DNA of 16,891 nucleotides from contig JALCCG010000377.1 in assembly GCA_023212695.1 (NCBI GenBank), positions 1 to 16,891 on the forward strand. Direction: 5' to 3'. This document shows positions 1-8,087 of this stretch, one piece after another. The DNA comes from Sporisorium sorghi (taxonomy: Eukaryota; Basidiomycota; Ustilaginomycetes; Ustilaginales; Ustilaginaceae). Every line of letters begins with the position of its first letter. The first letter of the stretch is position 1. Both the position numbers and the translations under genes were made by a program. The notes under the pieces were generated by a model. That model saw nothing but the letters and a program-made list of their open reading frames with translations. It searched no databases and was not told the origin of the DNA.

Positions 1-40
1 CCCGCTGTGAGTGTGGGGCCCATGTGTTGGGGGCTCTGGG

Positions 41-51
41 TTTTTTTTTTT

Positions 52-94
<43 letters not shown>
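41..94. repeat. poly-T tract
   Basis: An almost pure T-run of 54 nt, broken by a single G at 52. The short open frame across it is only a run of Phe codons and is not a gene. On the opposite strand it is an A-run, so it could be the remnant of a retroposed poly(A) tail, but no element is recognisable next to it. Its length is probably uncertain in the assembly. Confidence 0.9.
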
Positions 95-404
95 CGCTGA
101 GCGACCCAAGACCGTGTCATCCTGCTCGCGTCCAGTCAGATGATCCCGCCAGCCTCCATCCGTTCCTCCGGCGGCGGCCTCGCCTTGGCGCACCCTGACG
201 TCTCGAGGCTTGAAGGTGTTCATTTTGTCGTAAGCGAAATGAACACTCTCATGAAGGGAGAGCTTTGCGTGCTCTTCCGCTTCCAGTTTGGACAAAAAGC
301 CTCTTAAGCCCATCCTCCCTTCGCACCTTTTTCAATCGTACATCGTTTCCCCTCCTCTCTCTACACCTTCTATAGTTCACCCCGGCCTCTCACTCTCCCA
401 CACA
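95..404 (+). promoter_or_regulatory. 5' flank and probable leader of the MFS gene
   Basis: No gene is supported in this 310-nt stretch. It becomes pyrimidine-rich toward the ATG at 405 (C/T-rich from about 305 to 400), which is common in fungal core promoters and 5' leaders. It holds the dyad at 216-246. The reading frame of the transporter is open upstream to about 288, but no ATG precedes 405 in that frame, so 405 is taken as the start. Confidence 0.45.
216..246. promoter_or_regulatory. perfect 10-bp inverted repeat upstream of the MFS gene
   Basis: GTGTTCATTT at 216-225 is the exact reverse complement of AAATGAACAC at 237-246, with an 11-nt spacer. It lies about 160 nt before the transporter ATG, within the range expected for an operator of a dimeric transcription factor. 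If it is within the transcribed leader it could instead form an RNA hairpin. The dyad is seen directly; the function is inferred. No known binding motif is recognised. Confidence 0.4.
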
Positions 405-1701
405 ATGCGGTGGGACTACGGCCAAGACGACGGCTACGACAAGCACCAACAAAACCTGCATCACCAGCCTAACCCAAACACACCCGTGCATCGGCCCAAA
501 CCGCACCACCCGCGTCCCTACAATCTGGCATGGTACCAGGATACAACCTGGGGCAATCTGGTCAACGCCATCACGGGGGGCAAGCAGCTTCCGTGGCCTG
601 AAGAGAAGCATGATTTCGTGCCGCCCCAAGAGTACTTGCCCGGGTACAAGACGCGGCGTGCTAGGAGCGGCGCTTCTGTTGAGCGCGCTAGGGCGCAGTC
701 GCACGACTCTGGTGGTTGCGCTTCCGAGTCGAGCGCTGTTGTTTCTTCGTCGTCGTCATCGGCCGACGGGTCTGACAGGACAAATGTCGGAGAGCTCAGT
801 GCCAACAAGCCCGCTGCTGCTAAGACGGCTATGGTTCAAGCCGGCTCTGAGCCCACCCCGCAGCGACAGCCGTCCGACACGAGTGCGGTCGCCGCCAACA
901 ACAACAGCAACAACAACAACAACAACACCGATGACGATGACGATGACGAGAACAACAACCTCGAAACTGCGCCCGAATCGCTCGAGGACGACGAGGACCC
1001 ATACCTGATCGACTGGGACGGCGACGCAGACCCGGACAACCCGCTCAACTGGTCCAACTCGCGCAAGGGCTTCGTCACGGGCCTCCTCTGCCTGCTCACG
1101 TTTTCCGTATACATGGGTTCGGCCATCTACACGCCCGGTGTCGAGCTCTTCGCCTCATGGTTCCGCATCGGCACCGTGCCTGCCACGCTGGGCTTGACCC
1201 TCTTCGTCTTCGGTTACGGTCTAGGGCCCATGATTGGTTTCATGATCCTCAGGTTCCTGGCAGGTCTGTTTGGCTCGCCGCCGCTCGCTACGGGTGGTGC
1301 GAGCATTGGCGATATGCTTTCCGCGCGCAACAGGCCGCTCGCGCTCGGCGTGTGGGGTCTCTCGGCCGTATGCGGTCCCGTGCTCGGTCCGTTGATCGGT
1401 GGCTTCGCCGCACAGAGCTTCGGCGCCGAGGGTTGGAGGTGGACCATCTGGCCGCTGCTCATGCTCTCCGGCTTCACCTTGGTCGTGCTCATTCTGACCT
1501 TGCCCGAGACGTCGAGCGCCAACATCCTCTATCGCAGAGCCAAGAGGTTGAGGAAAAGGACGCGCAACCCCAACCTGCGCACCAAGGGCGAGATCTTTGC
1601 TGCCCACTTGACGGGCAAAGAGTTGGCCCTCATGACGTTTGTCAGGCCCTTTTTGCTGTCCTTCACCCAGCCCATCGTGCTCGGCATCAACTTCCACATT
1701 G
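405..1701 (+). pseudogene. MFS drug:H+ antiporter (DHA1 type), 5' part, interrupted by a LINE
   Basis: N-terminal part of a major facilitator resembling fungal multidrug antiporters of the FLR1/TPO type in the plasma membrane. The start is the ATG at 405 (context CACACA). A low-complexity cytosolic N-terminus with poly-Asn and Asp runs precedes DPYLIDWDGDADPDNPLNWS, the family's usual entry to TM1. TM1 (GFVTGLLCLLTFSVYMGSAI), TLGLTLFVFGYGLGPM, LRFLAGLFGSPPLATGGASI and PETSSANILYRRAKRLRK are clear family motifs. Two lesions are visible. GYGLGPM (to about 1232) runs directly into IGFMILRFLAG, where relatives have roughly 35-45 more residues (end of TM2, the PxSExxxxGRxxxY motif A loop, TM3), so an in-frame deletion is inferred. 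The frame is then cut at 1701/1702 inside NFHI..LVYGILYLWFE by the LINE, giving a chimeric tail and a stop near 1925. Family assignment is strong; the deletion size is from knowledge of the family. Confidence 0.85.
895..970 (+). repeat. coding AAC/GAC microsatellite
   Basis: A run of AAC/CAA triplets followed by GAT/GAC/GAG triplets encodes an Asn-rich then Asp-rich stretch in the cytosolic N-terminus of the MFS frame. Such stretches are common in smut fungus proteins and are probably length-variable between strains. Confidence 0.8.
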
Positions 1702-4638
1702 CTCTCCATCCCCGGAAAAGTTCTGGACAAAGTGATCCTTGCCCGTCTCACGCACCTGTGCCAGGCCAATCTGCAGCCGGCCCACCATGGCTCACTCCCA
1801 CTGCACGATTGTATGACGGCGGTGGCGTACATTTTGCACCACGCCCGGCAGTGGCGCAAACGCGATCTCAAGGTCATCGTCGCGACGGTCGACGTGAGCG
1901 GGGCGTTCAATCAAATTCGCAGTGACCGACTCCGCGACGCTCTCGTCCGATTAGAGGCAGGCCAACTCGCCGACGTCATGGCCTCGTGGCTGCAAGACCG
2001 CACCCTGTCGTTCAAATTTGACGGCACAACCTCGACCCACGAGCTCGAGATGCCAGCCGGCACACCGCAAGGCTCGCCCATCTCACCCTTCCTTTGGATG
2101 GCGTACCTGGACACGTTCTTCGCAGAACGCGAGAACGACGCGTTCACTGTCGATGCCGCTTACGTGGATGACTTGACCGTCTGTGTGGCTGGAACGACAA
2201 TGGAGGAATGCACAGCACGCCTTCTCGAATGGACGCAGAAAGTCAATGATTGGACCGCTCGCCACCACCTCCAGCTTGACAAGCCGGCGACAATGGTCGT
2301 CGACGACCTTGTTCCGGTTCGCCAACAACGACCTGCGTCTCCACCCACGGAGCCGCCAGCGCCGCCGGACGAGGATGAGACGCCGCACCCGGATGAGGCT
2401 GAGCGGCCGACCCCTGCGCACCCTCCCCCAACCCACAGAGGCGGCCGAAACCCAGCCGCGAACCGCGCTTCTACTGCCAACGGGCGCGGTCGTGCCTGCG
2501 GACACGATCACTATCCTCGGCGTCAAACTCAACACCGACCTCACTGGGGAGGATCATGTGGAAGGTCGACTCAACGCGGCCACCGAGGTGCTCTGGCGCC
2601 TGCGGCGCATCGTCTATCGGCGTAAGCTGAATGTTTCACCTGCCGTTCGTCGGAAGCTGATTGAAACTACGGCCGACCCGATCCTGGACTATGGTTGCGC
2701 GTTACTCCTACCTCTTGACACGGGCCGCGGAACTGATCTGGTCAACGAGCTCGGAACCTTCGATCACGCCAAGGCCCGCTGGGTGTTCGACCTTCGCCCA
2801 GTCGGCCTTGGCAAAGACGTTGGCCGCCTTGCCATCCGTCACGAGATCGGTTGGCTCAGCACGGCATGCCGATGGAGACTGCAACGCCTGCGCATGGCAA
2901 TGCGCGGTCGAGCCTCCGAGACAGAGTTCGGCGCGATGATCAACGAGTCGACCGAAGGAGCTCGACTTGGCAAGAGCTCGCTCCGCCTCGTCGACAAGCA
3001 CCACTCTCGCCGTGCTAGCCCGTATGCGCTCATGCATGCGGCGATTCTTTCGGCAGTTACCGCTGAACACGCTCCAGAGCGAATTGGGATCGCCTCTCAG
3101 CCTCCGTGGCAATTTGCGATCCCAACCGTCCACATTGCGGAGTCGCCGGATGCGGCGATGGCAGCACATAACCGCCTGACCGGCATGCCACGCCGCCAAG
3201 GCTGGGCAGCCTACACGGACGGCTCGCGCATGGAGACAGGGGTCGGCGCATCGGTTGTGTTCTTCAAAGACGATGTCGAGGTCTCTCATCGCCGCAGATC
3301 TCTGTCGACGGCGGAGGGCGACGTTTTCGAGGCCGAATTGCTCGCGTTACACATGGCTGCGGTTGAGATCCTTCAACAGCTCACGCAGACTCAACCTTCG
3401 GATCGCACCGTCGACGTCACTTGGGTCTTTGCTGACTCACAGGCTGCACTCTTGCGGCTCAAAGCCTCGTGGGGTCGCGATCGCAAGAGCGGTCAAGCCA
3501 CCACGGTTGCGACTCGCTCCATGCTCGCCGACATTCACCGTCTGGGGCACAGAGTGGAATTCCACTGGGTTCCAAGTCACGCTGGCATCCCAGGCAACGA
3601 GAGAGCGGACGAGCTCGCTCGGGCAGCGGCGGCGGATACTGCTGCCCAACCGCAAGGCAGCACCACCATGCCACTGAACGTCCAACATGGCCACGCGCAC
3701 GCCTCGACATGGGAGATTGCGCGCAAGGAGGACCAATTCCAAGATACTGCAAACGCGTCTCTACGCATGCTCACCCCAGACTATAGCCCGGCGAACTTCC
3801 AACGTTTCGCGAAACGTGGAACCGACACGGCCCGTACGCTGCTCCGCTGGCGTACGGCGTCGCTCTTATCCGGCTTTCGAGCTGGGCGACAGACTCGGTG
3901 CAGGTGCGGCCACGAGAACCCAGACCGAGACCACTTCCTTTTGCATTGCGACCGGACTCGGCCTGAGCGAGACGCGCTCTTTCTCAAAGTACCGCCGGGC
4001 AGCCGCACGACGGCAGGTATCCTCGAAGGAGGACACGATGCCGAAACGGCCGACCTGATCGACTCGTTGCTACGAAAGGCGACAAAATGCGTATCCAGCA
4101 ACAGGCCTTGGCAACGCCCGCCGCCCCACGCCCTCGCCAGGCGATCCATTCTAGAAGACGCTTCCAGCCTCGGCCTGGACAGTCAACACATCAGCTCGCG
4201 GCGCTCGCCCACACCACGACGGAACGGCAGGCAGGGCCGTCAACGCAACCACGGCCGCGCGACTCATCCAACCCCACTCACCTCGCAGACGGGTACGGTG
4301 AGTGGCTTGACTTTGACGACATCTTCGCAGCCACGACACCAGCCATTCCCCACGCACAGGCGCCACCGCCACCACCCCAGCACGCGTCCCTTCCGGGACA
4401 ACAACATTCACGCGCACAGCCTGACACTTCCACCACCCCGACGGGGGATGGAGGCTGGTTGGACTTTGACGATGTCTTCGACGATGTCTTTGGCGATGGA
4501 CTTGGCGCACCAACCGCAGCCGGGTCTAGAACCACACCGGCACGGGTCGAATCGGATGGCGACTCGGACGACGAAGACGATGACGACGAACACGCCGACT
4601 CTGGCGCGTATTCGTCCCTGATTCAGGGCAACCGCTAA
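1702..4638 (+). pseudogene. LINE ORF2 remnant: reverse transcriptase, RNase H, CxC..H..C knuckle
   Basis: Reading-frame remnant of the LINE polyprotein. RT motif A is VDVSGAF (catalytic Asp codon 1891-1893), motif B is GTPQGSPISPF (from 2059) and motif C is YVDD (2161-2172). After a thumb-like part (GVKLNTDLTGEDHV, then RRKLIETTADPILDYG) comes an RNase H with YTDGS (Asp 3218-3220), FEAELLAL, FADSQAAL (Asp 3434-3436) and HWVPSHAGIPGNERADELA. Near 3900-3950 is CRCGHENPDRDHFLLHC, the knuckle often found at the end of LINE ORFs. RT is in one frame up to about 2300, RNase H in the next frame to about 4087, and the acidic C-terminal tail is back in the first frame, ending at TAA 4636-4638. The first shift is near 2290-2320 and the second fits loss of one A in the A4 run at 4084-4087. 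With the missing 5' part the copy cannot be autonomous. Confidence 0.88.
4300..4491 (+). repeat. duplicated WLDFDD(I/V)F acidic-aromatic motif in the LINE C-terminal tail
   Basis: EWLDFDDIF is encoded at 4300-4326 and GWLDFDDVFDDVF at 4453-4491. The two copies differ by synonymous changes in this frame (CTT/TTG for Leu, GAC/GAT for Asp) and by Ile/Val, which supports this frame as once coding. The tail then becomes strongly acidic (DGDSDDEDDDDEH) before the stop at 4636-4638. Function unknown; a protein-interaction peptide is one possibility. Confidence 0.6.
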
Positions 4639-4983
4639 CAGCACATGGCACTCTGGTGGGGAGACCGACCCACCCGCCCAGCTCTGAGGGCGTTAAACAC
4701 GAGCACTATGACACCCACCCCGAGGGGTTTGGCTCGGGGGTGAGAAAAAGGGGGGGGGGGGCGGTTTAGGGGGTTCTGGAGGGACAGCAGCCGCGGGTAT
4801 TCCGAGGGACTCGGAACGAGAAGTCGGAGACGCGTCTCTGATTTCGGGAGAAAACCCCACGGACAACTGTCAGCTCTGGGACAAGGGGAGTCGCTTGCCC
4901 TATGGAAAGGGATAGCTTCGACTCCTCGTCGTGATATCAGTGGCCGAGGATGACACCATGTATATATGATCGATACACAACTG
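4639..4983 (+). other. LINE 3' untranslated region with stem-loops
   Basis: No reading frame is supported here. Several inverted repeats are visible. CACCCCGAG (4716-4724) pairs with CTCGGGGGTG (4733-4742) with one bulge. TCCGAG (4801-4806) pairs with CTCGGA (4810-4815). GGAGTCG (4887-4893) pairs with CGACTCC (4919-4925), with an inner CCCT/AGGG pairing. A G12 run lies at 4750-4761. Stem-loops in the 3' UTR next to the tail are known in several LINE groups as recognition sites for their own RT; that role here is inferred. Confidence 0.55.
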
Positions 4984-5007
4984 CAATTACAATTACAATT
5001 ACAATTG
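4984..5007 (+). repeat. CAATTA simple-repeat tail of the LINE and 3' border
   Basis: Three CAATTA units followed by CAATTG form the 3' end of the element. Simple-repeat tails rather than poly(A) are typical of several LINE clades. The last ATTG (5004-5007) matches ATTG at the 5' border (1698-1701), so the exact border within this motif is ambiguous. Confidence 0.75.
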
Positions 5008-5688
5008 GATTGGTATATGGCATCCTCTACCTCTGGTTTGAGTGCTTCCCCATCGTCTTTGTCCAGACGTACGGCTTCAACTTGGACGAGATGGGCTTGT
5101 CCTTCATGGCCATCTTTGTCGGTGCGCTTCTGACCTACATCCCCTTCTTCCCTCCGGCACAAGTATTCCTACTGTCCTCTCTACGATCGCACCGGCGGCA
5201 AGGTGGCTCCCGAAAAGTGGCTCGAGCCCGCCATCGTGGGCGCATGGGCCATCCCCATCTGCATGTTCGGCTTTGGCTGGACCGCCAACGCCTCGATCCA
5301 CTGGATCGTGCCCATCATCCTCTCGAGCTTCTTCTCCGTCGGCACCTTTATCCTCTTCCAGTCCGGCCTGGCGTACCTCGGCGACACGTATCCGGAGTAC
5401 ATTGCCAGTGTCTATGCGGGCAACGACTTCTTCAGAGCGAGCATCGGCGGCGCTCTGCCCCTCGTCGCAAGGGCAATGTTCAACAATCTCCAGGCCAACG
5501 GTCCCAAGGCCTTCCCCGTCGCTTGGGGCTGTACACTGATCGGTTGCATCTCGATCCTCATGGGCCCCATCCCGCTCCTGCTCTACAAGTTTGGCCCCAA
5601 GCTGCGCAAAATGTCCAAGTATGCCGCTTCTTCTGCTGATGCCGACTCTGCTCAGGACGAAAAGCAGAATGGAGGAAACAACGCATGA
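5008..5688 (+). pseudogene. MFS drug:H+ antiporter, 3' part downstream of the LINE
   Basis: C-terminal half of the transporter broken at 1701. LVYGILYLWFECFPIVF continues the family sequence directly from NFHI. MGLSFMAIFVGALLTYIPFF follows in the same frame, then the frame changes. From about 5155 the matching frame is HKYSYCPLYDRTGGKVAPEK, then WLEPAIVGAWAIPICMFGFG, GLAYLGDTYPEYIASVYAGN and the last TM, LIGCISILMGPIPLLLYKFG, ending at TGA 5686-5688. One extra C in the run at 5150-5152 explains the shift. No plausible intron removes it. The lesion is separate from the LINE insertion and is either decay after inactivation or a base-calling error. The C-terminal tail (SSADADSAQDEKQNGG) is polar. 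Confidence 0.85.
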
Positions 5689-6207
5689 TCCTTCCTCACC
5701 CACCTGTTTGTAGACAATAGAGTAATTCAGTAAGCAGTCCTTTCTGTCGATATCGCCGTCGCGTGGCAAGCTCGCACTCACACATCCAACGACCCCAAGA
5801 GCCCTGTCTGTGCTACTGTGTCTGCGTGTGCTGTTCCTCTACACTCTCCTCGCCGCAATGTCGGCGGTAGAGGCTCTTTTCCGTCTCGGACGCGTCATCC
5901 TGGTCCGACAAAGGAAACGAGCACTCTAGCCGGAACAGCCAGCTCAGGATCGGTCCGTAGCGTCCGTAGAGGCTCCTTTAATAGCAGAGCCTCCCGAAAA
6001 CTCCAGCTTTCCAGCACCAAGTTGCCTTGGCTGCTACTTTTCAGCGCGAGGCTGTGCCTTTGTCGACGAGACGGATCTGCCCTTCTGACAGAAGAGTTTT
6101 GAGATGGGCGAATCAAGTTGATGTCAGGATTGTGAAAAGAGTAAAAAGCCATGAATGCAGAACAAACGGTAAAGACAAATGGGAGAGCGGCAAGGACGAT
6201 CGTACCT
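5689..6207. other. convergent intergenic region between MFS and lipase 3' ends
   Basis: The region lies between the stop of the MFS frame (+) and the stop of the lipase (-) and should hold both 3' untranslated regions. No gene is supported. A minus-strand frame just after the lipase stop encodes a short hydrophobic stretch (VLAALPFVFTVCSAFMAFYS), but it has no own start in good context and no recognised family. Confidence 0.5.
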
Positions 6208-8087
6208 TCAGTGTCGTCGGGCATACTCGACGCCATACTCGGCCTGCACCTTGGTAAGGCGATCCCAGTACGACGACGGCGCGTGCGCAACCAGACGACG
6301 CACGATCGGAACGTACTCGAGCACATCAAACACGGGCGGAAGCGACACGTCGGGTCCCTCGCCGCCGCGGTCGAGGTGCGTGATGATGTTGACAGGCGTC
6401 TGCGTGGGGAGCAGCGTGCCTGGACCAGTGTAGACCTTGTGAACGTCGTTGCTCAGCTGCACCTCCTGACCGACGTGGGCAAAGTGGAGCTGGCTCGTCG
6501 GACTGAGGTGCGCCAGCGTGTTGTTGTCGCCGGTGTCGGGCAGCATCGTGGCGACAGCATCGCGTCGGTTCGTGACTCGCCACAGAGCCTGCGGATGGTC
6601 GAGGTCCCTGTCGTGGCAAGCCTGGTTAAAAGCCGAGATGCAGTCGGGGTCGCCAATGATGGGCGTTCCAAAGCAGTAGGCATCGCGGACATAGACCTGG
6701 TTGCTGCCGTCTTCCGTCTGACCAAAGTCCTTGGGCGAGGCAATGGCGCGCGAGTAAAACACACAGGCGAGCGCTGCGCCCAGACTGTGTCCCGTCACAA
6801 ACAGATTGACGTGGTCGCGACCGGTAGTAGCACGGATCTGACTGGCAATCTCGTTGACCGCCGTGCGAATCTCGGTATAGGGAAACGCGCCCGTGGCGTG
6901 GTCGAGCTGTTGCGGGAAAATCTGGTTGTAGAAGCCGGAGTGCACCTTGGTGTAGCCAGGCAGCCAGCCACGCCCCGTCCGTATAGTTGAAGGTAAAGTC
7001 GACGGCCCACTCCTTGAATTCGACCGGGTCGGTGCCTTTGAAGGCGAGGATGATGAAGTTGTGGTCGGGATGCCAGAATGCACCGCAGAGAGGCGACGTA
7101 TTGGTGGCCAGCTCCGAGACGCTGGCGTAGTTGAGCCCCCAATCGTTGGCGACCTGGTTGATCTTTGCATCGGCAATCGCCAGCTTCTGACCCACATCCT
7201 TGCCAGAGTCGGTGAGGGCGTCGGGGCCGACCATGAACTTTTTGTTCATCTTTTTGTAGTGATGAGCCGTGCGGGCAGCCTTGTAGTATGCGCCGACGTT
7301 GCGTTCATACACGAGCGCAGAGAGCATCATGAGGAGCTTCGAGACCTCGAGGTCAAAGTTGCGCTCTTCCGCCGTCGAGGGCTTGGCGTAAGGGGACGTG
7401 GGGTCCGACATGACGGTGAAGGCAGCATCGCGAATGAGCTTGTTGCGCGGGCTGGCGCCAAACTCGAAGATGAGAGGATAGGCTGCAAGGGTGGAAGGCT
7501 AGCCGTCAGTGTTTCTGGTGTCGGACAAAGTGCTTGCGTCAAAGAGCCACCTACCAAGATTGCCGAGACCGACATCTTTACGTCGCGAGTAGGGCTGCCA
7601 GATGGACTGGACATAGGGCAGTCGCCAGATGGCGCTGTGGGATGCAAGTCGAGAGAAAGGGGGGCAAAGAAGGTGCTCGTTAGTGATCGGTAGTGAGTCT
7701 AGCTTGACTATCGACCCAATTGAGGACTACTCACCTTACAATCAAGCTGCCAAACAGCACGACGGTGGTCACAGACGCAAAAACGAGAGCTGACCAAAAC
7801 CCGAGCGGGTCGAGGACAAGCTGAGGCAGGCTGGTGAAAGTAAACCACCAGGTGCGAGGCAGCCAGGTGAAGAGATAGTAGACGAGGTCTGAGAGCATGG
7901 CAGCGAACCAGCCAAGGATGCCGGTGCCTCTTCCGGAGACGTGGGCGAGGTCGGCGACCTGCCTCTTGCGCAAGTTTGAACAGAGCTCGGCGTGCTTGCC
8001 GCCGTGACTGTGGCCGATGAGCGACTGCGAGTCGGTGGCGGGACGTTTGCGCACCTCGGTGGCTGACATGCTCTGATCTGACGACAT
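6208..8087 (-). CDS. class 3 (alpha/beta hydrolase) lipase with N-terminal membrane segments; one frameshift
   Basis: Probable membrane-anchored lipase acting on glycerolipids. Three exons: 8087-7735, 7634-7555 and 7482-6208; introns of 100 and 72 nt have GTGAGT and GTAGGT donors and CACAG/TGCAG acceptors, and phases agree. With one base skipped, the product is 568 residues. Residues about 57-117 hold hydrophobic segments (ILGWFAAMLSDLVYYLFTWL; FWSALVFASVTTVVLFGSLI). The lipase fold follows: LAFKGTDPVEFKEWAVDFTF (about 291-309), nucleophile elbow VTGHSLGAALA with Ser about 377, candidate Asp in NRRDAVA (about 452) and candidate His in VAHAPSSYW (about 544). The start is MSSDQSMS; the frame is open upstream, but that ATG lies in a repeat-rich leader. 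Oddity: NYTDG and RGWLPGYTKVHSGFYN are in different frames; one extra base in the CCCC run at 6973-6976 accounts for it. This is a recent lesion or a sequence error, as the rest is well preserved. The exact substrate is unknown. Confidence 0.85.

Larger units (their letters stand above)
1702..5003 (+). mobile_element. 5'-truncated non-LTR retrotransposon (LINE) inserted in the MFS gene
   Basis: The element starts inside the reverse transcriptase (LSIPGKVLDKVILARL at 1702) and lacks the upstream endonuclease, any ORF1 and the first RT block, the usual result of incomplete target-primed reverse transcription. It continues through RT, RNase H, a CxC..H..C knuckle, an acidic tail, a structured 3' UTR and a CAATTA tail. 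ATTG occurs at both borders (1698-1701 and 5004-5007). Removing the insert with one ATTG copy joins codon ATT to GGA and restores the MFS frame (NFHI-GLVYGILYLW). The 4-nt match is a very short target duplication or microhomology. The RT-RNase H order without a long terminal repeat indicates a LINE (I/Tad-like superclade); the exact clade is not resolved. Confidence 0.9.

Noticed and set aside
7..198. Open frame with a long Phe run
   Set aside because: It is the translation of a T-run with no codon structure or family similarity.
2083..2544. Minus-strand open frames across the LINE RT region
   Set aside because: Arg/Val-rich shadows of the G/C-rich coding strand, overlapping clear RT motifs on the plus strand.
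1700..5007. LTR retrotransposon or DNA transposon in the MFS gene
   Set aside because: No terminal repeats at the borders, no integrase or transposase motifs; RT then RNase H then CxC..H..C knuckle plus a simple-repeat tail indicates a LINE.
5100..5165. Hidden short intron to explain the MFS frame change
   Set aside because: The only possible donor (GTGCGC) would remove GALLTYIPFF, which matches the family, so a 1-nt indel fits better.
6151..6990. 279-codon plus-strand open frame opposite the lipase
   Set aside because: Antisense shadow of the lipase exon 3 with no family similarity.
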